Assembly: GCA_963662675.2 (NCBI GenBank)
Contig: CAXXHP010000004.1
Location: 1,178,001-1,242,000, forward strand
From: G963662675 sp963662675
GTDB taxonomy: Bacteria; Bacteroidota; Bacteroidia; Bacteroidales; Prolixibacteraceae
Reading direction: 5' to 3'
Length of the DNA: 64,000 nucleotides
In this document: piece after piece, positions 1-9,625 of the stretch
Layout of the letters: every line of letters starts with the position of its first letter
Position numbering within the stretch: the stretch's first letter is position 1
The notes under the pieces: model-generated
Database searches by the model: none
What the model was told of the DNA's origin: nothing
Seen by the model: the letters and a program-made list of their open reading frames with translations, nothing else
Program-made: the position numbers and the translations under genes

Positions 1-1
1 T

Positions 2-436
2 GAGTTAATACCTAAAATTACTCAAGAGATGCAAATGCATCTCGATCAACGTCAACTTTCATCATTCTATCTCAAACTAAACAGCCTGAAATACCTTATT
101 GAATACTCGGACGACTTAAATAAATATTGGTTTTTATTACGTGCATATTCCGGAGGACTAAAGCGATTAACTGACGTCCAGACTTTAGAAAATGCCCAAA
201 ATGTTTATTTGTATTACCGTCAAAGGTATGGCGATAGACGAATACTTAAAGATGAAAATTGGTTTGAAGAAAAAAGATGGCATTTCTTAGATCAATTGAT
301 TCGTGTTGAAAATGACGATTCTCTTAGATTATTTATTGACTCATCAATTAGGACTCTAAACGAATACTTCTTTATTTATAAAACTGAATTACTCAACTTT
401 CGTAATGATGTAGACAAGTTGATACATCATATCTGA
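2..436 (+). CDS. hypothetical protein, cut off at the left edge
   Basis: The frame is open from base 2, so the gene probably begins outside the window. The first internal ATG is at 29, giving 135 residues from there. The visible part is rich in charged and aromatic residues and looks all-helical. It has no signal peptide, membrane segment or motif I recognise. The stop lies 41 bases before the start of the DUF4038 protein on the same strand, so the two could be co-transcribed, but they may be unrelated. No function can be given. Confidence 0.55.
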   Translation, partial: ELIPKITQEMQMHLDQRQLSSFYLKLNSLKYLIEYSDDLNKYWFLLRAYSGGLKRLTDVQTLENAQNVYLYYRQRYGDRRILKDENWFEEKRWHFLDQLIRVENDDSLRLFIDSSIRTLNEYFFIYKTELLNFRNDVDKLIHHI

Positions 437-477
437 TTTTACAATACGAATGGTCGAAAAATTCAGAAATCAAATAA

Positions 478-1878
478 ATGAAATATGCACTTGCCATTAT
501 AACACTTATCTTGAGCTTTACCATTGGACAATCTCAACCACTTGATGTTTCCAAAGATAAACACTACTTAATCGACAAATCGGGTACTCATTTTTTTTGG
601 TTAGCCGATACCGCATGGGAGCTTTTCCAGAAACTCAGCCTTGAAGAATCTGAGAAATATTTATCGACCCGACAAGAACAAGGTTTCAACGTAATACAGG
701 CAGCTATACTCTACGAAAATGATATTGATTACCCAATAAACCGAGATCTAATCAGCGATCATATTTTGAGCGAATTAAATTCAGATACCAATAATATTAT
801 TCAATCTGATTTTAATTATTGGAATCATGTTGAAAAGATCATCAGGCAAGCAATAGCAAAAAAAATGAAAATTGCGGTATTACCATGCTGGGATGAATAT
901 GTTGCTACAGATCTAACACAAGAACATTTTTTAAACAATCCTCAAGCTGCTTATGACTACGGCTTTCTTGTTGGATCACGACTCAAAAAGTACAAAGATC
1001 ATATTATTTGGATGATTGGTGGCGACAGGCTTCCAGAGGAACATAATTCAACAATACCCATATGGCAAGCGCTTGCTGAAGGAATTACTGATGCAATTAG
1101 CGATAAACCATTATTTGACAACTCTGCAGATTATCAAAAAACATTTATGACCTTCCACCTCAACAATACAGTTGATGAATGGGCACGAAATGAAGAATGG
1201 ATAGATATGGTAATCTGGGGCTCATACCAAAATAAAAGAAATGACGGTAGTGCCTATCAACTTGCAATGGTAAACTATGAGCAAAAGCTTACCAAACCAA
1301 CCTTAAATAGCGAGGCATGCTTTGAGCTTATGCCAATAGGCTATGATTGGGAAAGCTATGAACAAGGTTATTTTGATGAAATTGATGTCAGAAAAGCAGC
1401 ATACTGGTCAATTTTCTCTGGGGCTTGCGGTCACACGTATGGATGTCACCCCATTTGGCAAATGTACAATGCCAATGATGCCGTTTCTCCAATGACCAAA
1501 GCAAATTTAAAGATATGGAGTGATGCTCTTTACGAACCGGGAGCTCAACAAATGGGAATCCTCAAATCTTTATTTTCCAGATTTTACCCAGAAATATTTT
1601 CGCCCATAAATATCATCAATCAAGTTTCTAACGATCCTAAAACACATCAATGTGCGCTATCTTCCAATAAAACATGCTTGGTGTACACACCATATGGGTT
1701 GATGGTTCAAATACTAATGGACAAAATACCTTTTGAAGCCACTAAGGCATATTGGTTCAATCCACGAAACGGCAATAAAATTAAGGAAAAGTCATTTAAC
1801 AACAGGCTTTTGGTCTTGCTGTTAACCCCGCCGGGCTCATTAGACAGAGATAATGATTGGGTATTAATAATTGAGTGA
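478..1878 (+). CDS. secreted DUF4038 glycoside hydrolase-like protein (apiosidase-like family)
   Basis: 466 residues. Residues 1-20 form a typical signal peptide (Lys near the start, hydrophobic core, small residues before the mature protein). The mature protein begins with the family hallmark: a short beta segment with HYLIDKSG, then FFWLADTAWELF and a QGFNVIQAA stretch. This is the TIM-barrel DUF4038 domain; the best-studied relatives (GH140) cleave apiose from rhamnogalacturonan II. Acidic residues in GGDR (about 178-181) and LNSEACFE (about 276-283) are plausible catalytic positions. The tail resembles the small beta domain (collagen-binding-like) that usually follows. It acts in the periplasm or outside the cell, probably on a plant or algal glycan. 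No SusC/SusD pair or other glycosidase is nearby, so the substrate is open. It converges on rimO with only 13 bases between. Confidence 0.82.
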   Translation: MKYALAIITLILSFTIGQSQPLDVSKDKHYLIDKSGTHFFWLADTAWELFQKLSLEESEKYLSTRQEQGFNVIQAAILYENDIDYPINRDLISDHILSELNSDTNNIIQSDFNYWNHVEKIIRQAIAKKMKIAVLPCWDEYVATDLTQEHFLNNPQAAYDYGFLVGSRLKKYKDHIIWMIGGDRLPEEHNSTIPIWQALAEGITDAISDKPLFDNSADYQKTFMTFHLNNTVDEWARNEEWIDMVIWGSYQNKRNDGSAYQLAMVNYEQKLTKPTLNSEACFELMPIGYDWESYEQGYFDEIDVRKAAYWSIFSGACGHTYGCHPIWQMYNANDAVSPMTKANLKIWSDALYEPGAQQMGILKSLFSRFYPEIFSPINIINQVSNDPKTHQCALSSNKTCLVYTPYGLMVQILMDKIPFEATKAYWFNPRNGNKIKEKSFNNRLLVLLLTPPGSLDRDNDWVLIIE

Positions 1879-1891
1879 TTCAAGCAAAAAG

Positions 1892-3187
1892 CTATTCCAC
1901 CTGACCAATTAAATCAAATTCAGTGGAATCGTTAATTTTTACGTTATAAAAATTGCCAATTTTAATTTTGTCATCTTTCTTAATCAGCACTTCGCCATCC
2001 ACTTCAGGAGAATCATATTCTGTACGTCCAACGAAATAATCAGCCTCTTCTCTGTCAACCAATACTTTTAAAAGCCTACCAACCAACTTTCGGTTTAAGT
2101 CCGCTGAAATATCTTGTTGCATCTCCATCAACTCTGCTGCACGCAAGTCTTTCACATCTTGAGGAATGCTGTCTTCATACATCTTATAAGCATAGGTATC
2201 ATCTTCACTTGAATAAGGGAAAACGCCCATTCTGTCAAACTTAAATTCCTGAACAAAAGATTTTAATTCTTCAAAATCCTCATCAGTTTCACCCGGATGA
2301 CCAACCAAGAAAGTAGTACGCAAGGCAATGCCCGGAACTTCTTTTCTTATTTTATTAATCAGACGGATAGTTTCGTCTTTATCTATTTTCCGACGCATCA
2401 TTCCCAGCATCCGATCTGTAATATGCTGAAGTGGAATATCAAGATAATTGCATACATTTTCGCGTTCACGCATAACCCGTAGTACATCGAAAGGGAATTT
2501 CGAGGGGTAAGCATAGTGCAAGCGAATCCATTCCAACCCTTCTATATCGGCCAATTTTTCAACTAATTCAGCCAACTTTGACTCACCGTATCTATCAATC
2601 CCATAATAAGAAAGATCCTGAGCAATAATCAACAGTTCTCTCACTCCTCCTTCAACAAGGTTTTGGGCTTCTTCCAGCAAACTCTCAATGCTACGTGATT
2701 TGTGGATTCCGGTAAACTGAGGGATGGCACAAAATGAGCAATGTCTGTTACAACCTTCACTGATTTTTAAATATGAAAAATGAGCCGGCGTTGTTTTTAC
2801 GCGGTGATACATTTTCTGCTCATAGAATTCCGCTTTTAAATCCTTCACTATTTCCTTGAAATCAAACTTACCATAGAACTTATCTACCTCTGGCATCTCT
2901 ATGGTAAGATCCTCTTTATAACGCGCAGACAAACACCCCATTACCAATAACTTATCTAACTTCCCAGATTTCCGATCATCTACAAAATTCAAAATAGAGT
3001 TAATGGATTCTTCCTTGGCATCGGCTATAAAACCACAAGTATTTAGAATAACGATATTCGCATCATCTTTAGGACTGTCATGAACAACTTCGTACCCATT
3101 CAAATCCAGTTGATTAAGCAACATCTCCGAATCAACCAGATTTTTGGAACATCCCAGCGTTATTATATTAATTTTTTCCCTTTTCAT
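1892..3187 (-). CDS. rimO: ribosomal protein S12 methylthiotransferase RimO
   Basis: 431 residues. This radical-SAM enzyme adds a methylthio group to the conserved Asp of ribosomal protein S12. The N-terminal MTTase domain carries three cysteines for the auxiliary Fe-S cluster (Cys13 in TLGCSKN, Cys51 in NTCGF, Cys85 in MGCLSARY). The radical-SAM CxxxCxxC motif is Cys146, Cys150 and Cys153. A C-terminal TRAM domain (about 365-431) binds the ribosomal substrate. The start LGCSKNLVDSE is typical for RimO rather than its tRNA-modifying relative MiaB. It lies 77 bases downstream of ftsY on the same strand, so probably co-transcribed with it. Confidence 0.96.
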   Translation of the reverse strand: MKREKINIITLGCSKNLVDSEMLLNQLDLNGYEVVHDSPKDDANIVILNTCGFIADAKEESINSILNFVDDRKSGKLDKLLVMGCLSARYKEDLTIEMPEVDKFYGKFDFKEIVKDLKAEFYEQKMYHRVKTTPAHFSYLKISEGCNRHCSFCAIPQFTGIHKSRSIESLLEEAQNLVEGGVRELLIIAQDLSYYGIDRYGESKLAELVEKLADIEGLEWIRLHYAYPSKFPFDVLRVMRERENVCNYLDIPLQHITDRMLGMMRRKIDKDETIRLINKIRKEVPGIALRTTFLVGHPGETDEDFEELKSFVQEFKFDRMGVFPYSSEDDTYAYKMYEDSIPQDVKDLRAAELMEMQQDISADLNRKLVGRLLKVLVDREEADYFVGRTEYDSPEVDGEVLIKKDDKIKIGNFYNVKINDSTEFDLIGQVE

Positions 3188-3264
3188 TTTCTTATCAAAT
3201 TATCTCCCACTATAACAATCTCGCTACTGGTTCCGAAAGAAAAGTGTCTAATTGGTCTTTGTGT

Positions 3265-4215
3265 TTATGAGAAAAGTGAGTCGACAAATTCTTTACGGCG
3301 AAAAATCTGTAAATCTTCCATCTTTTCACCTATGCCTATGTATTTGACTGGTATTTTAAATTGATCGCTAATTCCGATAACAACTCCACCTTTTGCTGTT
3401 CCATCCAATTTGGTTAGAGCCAACGAGCTTACTTCTGTCGCTAATGTAAATTGCTTGGCTTGTTCAAAAGCATTTTGTCCTGTTGAACCATCCAAAATAA
3501 GCAATACTTCATTAGGCGCGTCTGGCACTACTTTTTGCATTACTTTTTTAATTTTTGAAAGCTCGTTCATCAGGTTGATCTTATTATGCAAACGTCCGGC
3601 AGTATCAATAATAACGACATCAGCGCCTGTAGATTTTGCAGAAGTGAGCGTGTCAAATGCCACCGAAGCAGGATCGGAACCCATATTTTGCCTTATAATT
3701 GGCACACCCACTCTTTCAGCCCAAATTTCAAGCTGATCAATGGCCGCTGCCCTAAAAGTATCTGCAGCACCCAAAACGACCTTCTTCCCGGCTTTCTTAA
3801 AATTGTATGCCAATTTCCCAATAGTAGTAGTCTTTCCTACACCATTCACGCCAACCACCATTATCACATACGGATCATCTCGTTTCGGTAAATCAAAATC
3901 AGAAACATCTTCTGTATTATTTTCCTCAAGTAAGGCTGCAATTTCTTCCTTCAGTATCCGGTTTAGTTCATCAACACCCAGATATTTATCCTTATCAACG
4001 CGCTCTTCAATACGTTTAATAATTTTTAGAGTTGTATCAACACCAACATCAGAAGTAATAAGGACTTCTTCTAAATTATCAAGTACTTCATCATCAACTT
4101 TTGACTTACCGGCAACTGCACGCCCAAGTTTTTTAAATACGCTTTCTTTTGTTTTGGAAAGCCCTTGATCAAGACTTTCTTTTTTTGCTTTGGAAAATAC
4201 TCCGAAAAGACCCAT
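3265..4215 (-). CDS. ftsY: signal recognition particle receptor FtsY
   Basis: 316 residues from the chosen ATG at 4215. The frame stays open for 50 more codons upstream, but that stretch looks non-coding, and the start MGLFGVFSKAKK is the usual one for Bacteroidota FtsY. The protein docks SRP-ribosome complexes at the inner membrane. An N domain (about 10-95) is followed by the G domain: G1 GVNGVGKTTT, DTFRAAA, G3 DTAGR and G4 TKLDGTAKGG. The long acidic A domain of E. coli FtsY is missing, as is common in this phylum. It leads a probable ftsY-rimO operon, and diverges from the U32 protein. Confidence 0.96.
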   Translation of the reverse strand: MGLFGVFSKAKKESLDQGLSKTKESVFKKLGRAVAGKSKVDDEVLDNLEEVLITSDVGVDTTLKIIKRIEERVDKDKYLGVDELNRILKEEIAALLEENNTEDVSDFDLPKRDDPYVIMVVGVNGVGKTTTIGKLAYNFKKAGKKVVLGAADTFRAAAIDQLEIWAERVGVPIIRQNMGSDPASVAFDTLTSAKSTGADVVIIDTAGRLHNKINLMNELSKIKKVMQKVVPDAPNEVLLILDGSTGQNAFEQAKQFTLATEVSSLALTKLDGTAKGGVVIGISDQFKIPVKYIGIGEKMEDLQIFRRKEFVDSLFS

Positions 4216-4438
4216 AACTTTCAAATTTTGAGGGGCGCAATTTACAAAAATTGACGGATAATCAGGCTCAAAACCAATTAATAAACAGACTTTACATAAA
4301 TCAAAAAAACACGAATTGCCCTTTCTTATTTTTATCCAAAAAAAATGTTTCCAGTTATGCCTCACATTTTCTCAAAACAAAACGCACAATGACAATTCCG
4401 AATATTTAATGTTATTTTTGCGGCAAAATAAAACTCAG

Positions 4439-6424
4439 ATGGCACAAGAAAAACCAGAATTACTTCTCCCTGCCGGTAATGCAGAATCATTACGTGCTGC
4501 AATTCGTGGTGGAGCAGATGCTGTTTACTTAGGCTTAAAACAATTTAATGCCCGAATACGTGCCAATAATTTTCTCGACAAACAACTTCCGGCTATTTTA
4601 AAAGAAGCCAAAAATCATCAGGTGAAAATATACATCACCTTAAATACCATCATAAAGAATACCGAGATTGAAAAATTGCTGGATTTTCTCTGCTATCTGG
4701 ACAAGGTAAAAGTAGATGCCATTATCATTCAGGATTGGGGTGTTTATTATTTAGCAAAGAAATATTTCCCAAAGCTCCAGATCCATGCCAGCACACAAAT
4801 GAGCAATCATAATTCTTTGGGAGTAGCATATTCCGCAAAACTTGGAATATCAAGAGTCGTATTGGCACGCGAATTAACGCTATCCGAGCTAGAAAAAATA
4901 TCATATGAGCCAGCTTGTGAACTGGAGTTATTTATCCATGGAGCTTTATGTTATTCTTTTTCGGGGCTATGCCAGTTTAGCAGTTACATTGGTGGACGCG
5001 GAGCAAATCGTGGGCTATGCAGTCAACCATGTCGCATGCTATACAAGGATGGACAACAAGCCAAATATATATTCAATCTTAAAGATAACCAACAGCTGGA
5101 CAACCTTCAGAGACTAACCGATATGGGCATCCATTCGCTAAAAGTTGAAGGACGCATGAAGTCGGCAGATTACGTTTATCAAGTCGCAAGAGCATACCGA
5201 ATGTCCATTGATCATCCTGAGAGTATTGATGAGGCAGAACAAATGTTAGCCTTGGATTTTGGTCGTTCAAAAACAAACTATTTCCTAGGGAAAGAGGTGA
5301 AAGATGCTATTGCCGAAAACTCGAACACAGGAATATCTGTAGGAAATATCATTCGCGTGAATAATGACGAAGTTGTATTTTCATCAAACACCGAGCTGAA
5401 AAATGGAGATCGCCTCCGGGTGCGAAATTCGCAGAAAGACAGCACTGTATCATTGAAATTAGAAGATGTCTGGGAAGAAAACGGTCGGTATTCATTCATA
5501 CATACAGGACAAGACAAACTTTTTGCAGGTGACGAAGTATTCTGGATAAGTCGCAAAACCGAGTCCTTCCCCTCACGCTTGCTCAATGTTCCTGCTCCCA
5601 GAGCAAACATGCCTTTACACGAAAAGAAAACGATTATTCAAAAACTGGCTTTCAGCAAAAAAAATAGAAATGTAAACTTATTTGTACGTATTGATTCTCC
5701 GGAATGGCTTGCAACTGCAAAAATGGATGAGGTCGATCATTTAATCCTGGCATTCACTAAAAATGAGTTTGAGACGTTTGATTTCAAACAAGATTTCATT
5801 CAAAAAAACCGTCATAAAATTCATGTAGAACTCCCAAAATTTATTGCAGAAGGTCAAATTTCACAATGGGAAAAGTTGATCCGCAAATTAGAAGAAAACG
5901 GTATCGTTCGATTTTTCATCAGCCACCTGTCGCAAAAACTATTATTAACACCCAACAGTCTGATCAGCAGCAATGAGCAAGTTTATGTTTTTAACGATGC
6001 GGCGGCACAACTCCTTCAGCACCAAAACATGCAAAATTTTTGCTATCCAATTGAGAATGATTTTGAGAACCTAAAGTCAATGCAAAACAAGGACGGAATT
6101 GTCTTGCTTCATTCTATCCCTGAGCTATTTTATTCTCGTATGCCCGTTAAAATCAATTCTGACATTGATCAATTCAAAGACGATTATAACAAAAGCTACA
6201 AGCGACATACTCAAGACGGTATGACCATTGTTACTCCCGACAGGCCAATGAACCTATTTCATTATAAAGAACAGCTCATTAAATTAGGGTTCAGCAGTTT
6301 TATGATCGATCTGAAACATACCGTACCAACAAAAAATGCATTCAAACAAATAATAATCAAATACAAACAAAACAATCAGGTACAACCATCAACGATTTTC
6401 AATTTCAAGAAAGGCTTACTTTAA
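4439..6424 (+). CDS. U32 peptidase-family protein, RlhA-like RNA hydroxylase
   Basis: 661 residues from the ATG at 4439; the frame is open further upstream but ELLLPAGNAESLRAAI is the usual start. The U32 domain (about 5-290) contains the family signature with four cysteines, Cys171, Cys178, Cys194 and Cys198, which bind an Fe-S cluster in characterised relatives. The remaining ~370 residues match the long architecture of E. coli RlhA (23S rRNA C2501 hydroxylation) better than the shorter TrhP (tRNA ho5U34). Despite the name it is probably an RNA-modifying enzyme, not a protease. A TATTTTTG element (4413-4420) lies 18 bases before the start and fits a Bacteroidota -7 box, which would give a very short leader. 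Confidence 0.85.
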   Translation: MAQEKPELLLPAGNAESLRAAIRGGADAVYLGLKQFNARIRANNFLDKQLPAILKEAKNHQVKIYITLNTIIKNTEIEKLLDFLCYLDKVKVDAIIIQDWGVYYLAKKYFPKLQIHASTQMSNHNSLGVAYSAKLGISRVVLARELTLSELEKISYEPACELELFIHGALCYSFSGLCQFSSYIGGRGANRGLCSQPCRMLYKDGQQAKYIFNLKDNQQLDNLQRLTDMGIHSLKVEGRMKSADYVYQVARAYRMSIDHPESIDEAEQMLALDFGRSKTNYFLGKEVKDAIAENSNTGISVGNIIRVNNDEVVFSSNTELKNGDRLRVRNSQKDSTVSLKLEDVWEENGRYSFIHTGQDKLFAGDEVFWISRKTESFPSRLLNVPAPRANMPLHEKKTIIQKLAFSKKNRNVNLFVRIDSPEWLATAKMDEVDHLILAFTKNEFETFDFKQDFIQKNRHKIHVELPKFIAEGQISQWEKLIRKLEENGIVRFFISHLSQKLLLTPNSLISSNEQVYVFNDAAAQLLQHQNMQNFCYPIENDFENLKSMQNKDGIVLLHSIPELFYSRMPVKINSDIDQFKDDYNKSYKRHTQDGMTIVTPDRPMNLFHYKEQLIKLGFSSFMIDLKHTVPTKNAFKQIIIKYKQNNQVQPSTIFNFKKGLL

Positions 6425-6508
6425 AAATATCGCTTCATTTTATTAGATCAAAAGAGTATTGTTTTTCACTCACGATAGTGAATCAAAAAAAAAAAGGATT
6501 CTCGCTTG

Positions 6509-7555
6509 CTACAAAAAAACAGTCCGTTTTTCATTGTGACTTTGCAGGCAGGCTTCCAAAACGATTAAACCATCACGGCTTTCTTCAGGCTTAACCTTCA
6601 ACTCAGCACCATTTACCAAAGCATCATAAATATTCTCATAATATGCAGCATAGTTGCCAGGAATGGTCTCCACTTTCACGGTGTTTGAAATGCCATCCTT
6701 TTCAGTTTTAATACTCCCCCAGAATTCAGAGTTATCACTCCCCCAGCCTTTTTCATTAGGAAAGCCACCTGCCTTAAGAGCATCTTCCTGCGGATCGAGC
6801 CCCCACTTTTGAAACGACCCCAGAATACCATGAACTCGGTAGCGTGGCCCTGGCTCACACATTAGATATGAACATTTCAAAATAGCGGCAAATTGATCGT
6901 ACTGAAGGCGAATGTCATAATAATCGCGAGCTTTCCCGTTATCACGAAGAACAGCCAGATGAGCCGTGACAGATTTTGGCATGCCGAATAACAAAAGCGC
7001 TTGATCCACCATATGGGATCCAATATTGTATAAAACTCCGCGCTTCTCATCTCCCTCCTCTTTCCACGAACCTTCTCTGATTGAATTCCTGAAGCGATAA
7101 AAACCGGATTCAAATTCAACCAAACGCCCTAATTTATTTTCAGAAATTACTTTTTTCACAGTTTGAAAATCGCCGTCCCATCGTCTGTTTTGGTATACGG
7201 TTAGCATTAATCCTTTTTTTCGTGCAAGCTCTATAAGTTCATTTGCATGTTTTACTGAAAGCGTAAAAGGTTTTTCAACGACCACATTCTTCCCAGCTAC
7301 CAAGGCCTGCTTGCACATTTCAAAATGCAGATAGTCCGGTGTATTTACAATCACCAATTCAATTTCCGAATCATCTAAAATCGATTTAAATGATTGCACA
7401 ACAATAGCTTCTGGATAATCTTTTTCAGAAAGTCTTTTTGAACGTTCAAGGATTTTTCGAATTTCAAAATTTGAATTCACTTTCAATGAAGGCCCGTGAA
7501 AAACCTGTCCAGACATACCAAATGATGCCAATCCCACGCGTATTAGTCTGCTCAT
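6509..7555 (-). CDS. Gfo/Idh/MocA family NAD(P)-dependent oxidoreductase
   Basis: 348 residues. A Rossmann fold at the N-terminus (VGLASFGMSGQVFHGP, residues 7-22) binds NAD(P). The family EKP motif is at 94-96, with its lysine expected near the cofactor. The C-terminal half is the usual alpha/beta substrate domain. The motif GMSGQVFHGP resembles the YhhX/YvaA branch, which acts on sugars or inositols, but the substrate cannot be read from sequence. It stands alone between two plus-strand genes. The gap to the U32 gene holds a weak inverted repeat (TTCACT/AGTGAA) beside an A-run. Confidence 0.85.
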   Translation of the reverse strand: MSRLIRVGLASFGMSGQVFHGPSLKVNSNFEIRKILERSKRLSEKDYPEAIVVQSFKSILDDSEIELVIVNTPDYLHFEMCKQALVAGKNVVVEKPFTLSVKHANELIELARKKGLMLTVYQNRRWDGDFQTVKKVISENKLGRLVEFESGFYRFRNSIREGSWKEEGDEKRGVLYNIGSHMVDQALLLFGMPKSVTAHLAVLRDNGKARDYYDIRLQYDQFAAILKCSYLMCEPGPRYRVHGILGSFQKWGLDPQEDALKAGGFPNEKGWGSDNSEFWGSIKTEKDGISNTVKVETIPGNYAAYYENIYDALVNGAELKVKPEESRDGLIVLEACLQSHNEKRTVFL

Positions 7556-7709
7556 CTTTTTTCTTTTTAGCGAAGGTAAAAAAGAATTATATGTTTTGTA
7601 ATCTTGTTTTTAAACATTACTAAATTCGGGTATTTAAGAACATCTTTATAGGTATGGTTATAAGGCGATTTGTAGATTTGTTACAATTGCAACAATAGAA
7701 AAACATACT

Positions 7710-8429
7710 ATGAAAGAATTCTTAAGCCAGTACATTGACCCATCTCGGGAAAAACTACTCCCTTCAAAATACCCAGGTCCTGTTATTATGATTTCAAGAG
7801 AATGTGGCTGTTCTGCAAAACGAATTGCCACTAAACTATCAAAAATTCTTACAGGATATAGTTTCCTGTCTGACACAAAAACAGATGTGGAATGGAAATG
7901 GGTAAGTAAAGAAATCATTGAAGCTGCAGCAATTGAGCTGGAAATGGATCCAGAGAAAGTAAAAAGTGTTTTTCTTACCGAAGCAAAGATTAGCATTCAG
8001 GATGTAACAACTGCTTTCTCGACAGACAAAATTTACGATTCGGAAGACCAGGAAGTTATTGACACAGTTCGCAAAATAATACATCGTCTTGCAGAGCAGG
8101 GCAATTATATCATTGTAGGTCGTGCTGCAGGGATGATTGCTCAAGATGTTTCTAGAAAACTCAGTATTAAACTGCAAGCACCTTTGGATTGGAGGATTAA
8201 CAGAATTATGCAAATTAGCACCTTATCACATGCCGATGCTCAGGAATATGTATTAGAAATTGATCGCCAGCGGGAGCTTTTCATTGAGCATGTTGCAGGC
8301 AGAAAACCGAACAACAACGACTATGACATAATCTTCAATTATTCAACAATGAATGGTGACCACATCGTTGAAGCCATCGTGAATATACTAAAGAGCAAAC
8401 GATTTTTAGCAGAAGAAGATGACCAATAA
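7710..8429 (+). CDS. cytidylate kinase-like family protein
   Basis: 239 residues. It matches the cytidylate-kinase-like family (Pfam Cytidylate_kin2). The P-loop region is degenerate: ISRECGCSAKRIA instead of GxxxxGKS/T. This is usual for the family, whose substrate is not firmly known. YIIVGRAAGMI (about 133-143) and the arginine-rich lid region DWRINRIM are also typical. It is not the main CMP kinase, which has a proper Walker A motif. A TAGATTTG element at 7673-7680 is a plausible -7 promoter box. The gene ends at a strong bidirectional terminator shared with the ribosomal operon. Confidence 0.82.
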   Translation: MKEFLSQYIDPSREKLLPSKYPGPVIMISRECGCSAKRIATKLSKILTGYSFLSDTKTDVEWKWVSKEIIEAAAIELEMDPEKVKSVFLTEAKISIQDVTTAFSTDKIYDSEDQEVIDTVRKIIHRLAEQGNYIIVGRAAGMIAQDVSRKLSIKLQAPLDWRINRIMQISTLSHADAQEYVLEIDRQRELFIEHVAGRKPNNNDYDIIFNYSTMNGDHIVEAIVNILKSKRFLAEEDDQ

Positions 8430-8451
8430 TTTATCTCCAGCATAAAAAGAA

Positions 8452-8482
8452 AAAGCCGTCTGTGTGTGAAGCAGACGGCTTT
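8452..8482. terminator. bidirectional intrinsic terminator
   Basis: A perfect 11-bp stem (AAAGCCGTCTG with CAGACGGCTTT) closes a 9-base loop between two convergent genes. A/T tracts flank it on both sides, so it can stop transcription of both the kinase-like gene and rplI. Confidence 0.88.
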
Positions 8483-8529
8483 ATTATTTGTTTGGAAAAA
8501 CGTTTAAATCTGTGTGTGTGTAAAAATTA

Positions 8530-8982
8530 TTATTCTGAAACGACTTCAAAATTGAAGTCTACAATCACCTCTTTATGAAGTTTAATTTTTGCAGTATAAG
8601 TTCCAATTTCTTTGATACTATCTTCAGCAATTCTAATTTGCTTACGCTCGATCTCGAAACCAAGTCCCAATTTGCTAATTGCTTCTGCTAACTGAATAGA
8701 GTTAACCGAACCAAAAATCTTACCAGAAGTACTTGTTTTTGCACCTATAACAACACCTTTACCTTCAAGCTGAGCAGCCAAAGCCATAGCTTCTTCTTTC
8801 AACTTAGCTTCTTTATGTGCACGTTGTCTAATGTTTTCGGCCAAAACTTTTTTGGTCGAATCATTGGCAACAATAGCCATTTTCTGTGGGATCAAATAGT
8901 TACGTCCGTAACCATCTTTCACTTTGACGATGTCATCTTTGCTCCCCAGAGTTTGAATATCTTGTAATAAAATAATTTCCAT
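8530..8982 (-). CDS. rplI: 50S ribosomal protein L9
   Basis: 150 residues, the normal length. The N-terminal rRNA-binding domain starts MEIILLQDIQTLG and contains the signature GYGRNYLIPQKMA. A connecting helix leads to the C-terminal domain with GKIFGSVN. It binds the L1 side of the large subunit. It is the last gene of rpsF-rpsR-rplI, 16 bases after rpsR. A short TG-dinucleotide run (8511-8520) lies just past the stop codon and has no evident role. Confidence 0.97.
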   Translation of the reverse strand: MEIILLQDIQTLGSKDDIVKVKDGYGRNYLIPQKMAIVANDSTKKVLAENIRQRAHKEAKLKEEAMALAAQLEGKGVVIGAKTSTSGKIFGSVNSIQLAEAISKLGLGFEIERKQIRIAEDSIKEIGTYTAKIKLHKEVIVDFNFEVVSE

Positions 8983-8998
8983 TTTTCTTTCCTTTTAC

Positions 8999-9268
8999 TT
9001 ATTTCATCATATCTGTAACGAAGGGCAGCAATGCTAAATGACGAGCTCTTTTTACTGCTTTAGACACTTTGCGTTGGTATTTCAATGAAGTACCAGTAAG
9101 ACGACGTGGAAGAATACGACCTTGTTCATTCAAGAATTTTTTCAAGAATTCAGGATCTTTATAATCCACATACTTGATTTTATTCTTTCTAAAACGGCAG
9201 TACTTTTTCTTTTTAATTTCAACCGTCGGGGGTGTTAAATACCTGATTTCACCTTGATTGTTTGCCAT
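8999..9268 (-). CDS. rpsR: 30S ribosomal protein S18
   Basis: 89 residues. The core KKKYCRFRKNKIKYVDYKD followed by FLNEQGRILPRRLTG and the basic helix KYQRKVSKAVKRARHLALLPF are characteristic of S18. It pairs with S6 on the platform of the small subunit. It starts 3 bases after the rpsF stop, which fits translational coupling and stoichiometric production. Confidence 0.97.
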   Translation of the reverse strand: MANNQGEIRYLTPPTVEIKKKKYCRFRKNKIKYVDYKDPEFLKKFLNEQGRILPRRLTGTSLKYQRKVSKAVKRARHLALLPFVTDMMK

Positions 9269-9271
9269 AAC

Positions 9272-9625
9272 TTAGTTCTCCTTTACAGTTTTAGCTTTCA
9301 AATTATTTTTTCTTTTCTCACTGTACGCAGCTGCATATTTGTCTAATTTGAAAGTCAAAAAACGAATAATGCGTTCATCGCGTCTGTACTGGAGCTCTAA
9401 CGTTTGAATTAATTCAGGTTCTGCTTTGAATTCAAACAAATGGTAAAACCCTGTGCTTTTTTTCTGAATGGGATAAGCTAATTTACGCAATCCCCAGTTC
9501 TCTTCATTGATCATCTCTCCACCATTTTCGGTGATGATGTCCTTGAATTTAATTACCGCTTCCTTTACCTGAGTATCAGATAAAACGGGAGTTAAAATGA
9601 AAACGGCTTCATACTGGTTTTTCAT
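9272..9625 (-). CDS. rpsF: 30S ribosomal protein S6
   Basis: 117 residues. It begins MKNQYEAVFILTPVLSD and contains the core WGLRKLAYPIQKKSTGFYHLFEF and RRDERIIRFLTFKLDK typical of S6. It forms a heterodimer with S18. It is the first gene of the operon, with a good promoter about 55 bases upstream. In many bacteria the S6-S18 complex represses this operon through a leader RNA with an exposed CCG; I do not see that motif clearly here. Confidence 0.97.
   Translation of the reverse strand: MKNQYEAVFILTPVLSDTQVKEAVIKFKDIITENGGEMINEENWGLRKLAYPIQKKSTGFYHLFEFKAEPELIQTLELQYRRDERIIRFLTFKLDKYAAAYSEKRKNNLKAKTVKEN

Noticed and set aside
4216..4365. N-terminal extension of ftsY to the most distant ATG
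   Set aside because: The extra 50 residues resemble no FtsY and the frame covers the likely promoter region.
6450..6500. Inverted repeat near an A-run between the U32 and Gfo/Idh/MocA genes as a terminator
   Set aside because: The stem is six pairs and no T-run follows it on either strand in the right position; evidence too weak to list.
8511..8520. TG-dinucleotide run after rplI as a phase-variation tract
   Set aside because: Only five units, and located past the stop codon before a terminator, so no gene would be affected.
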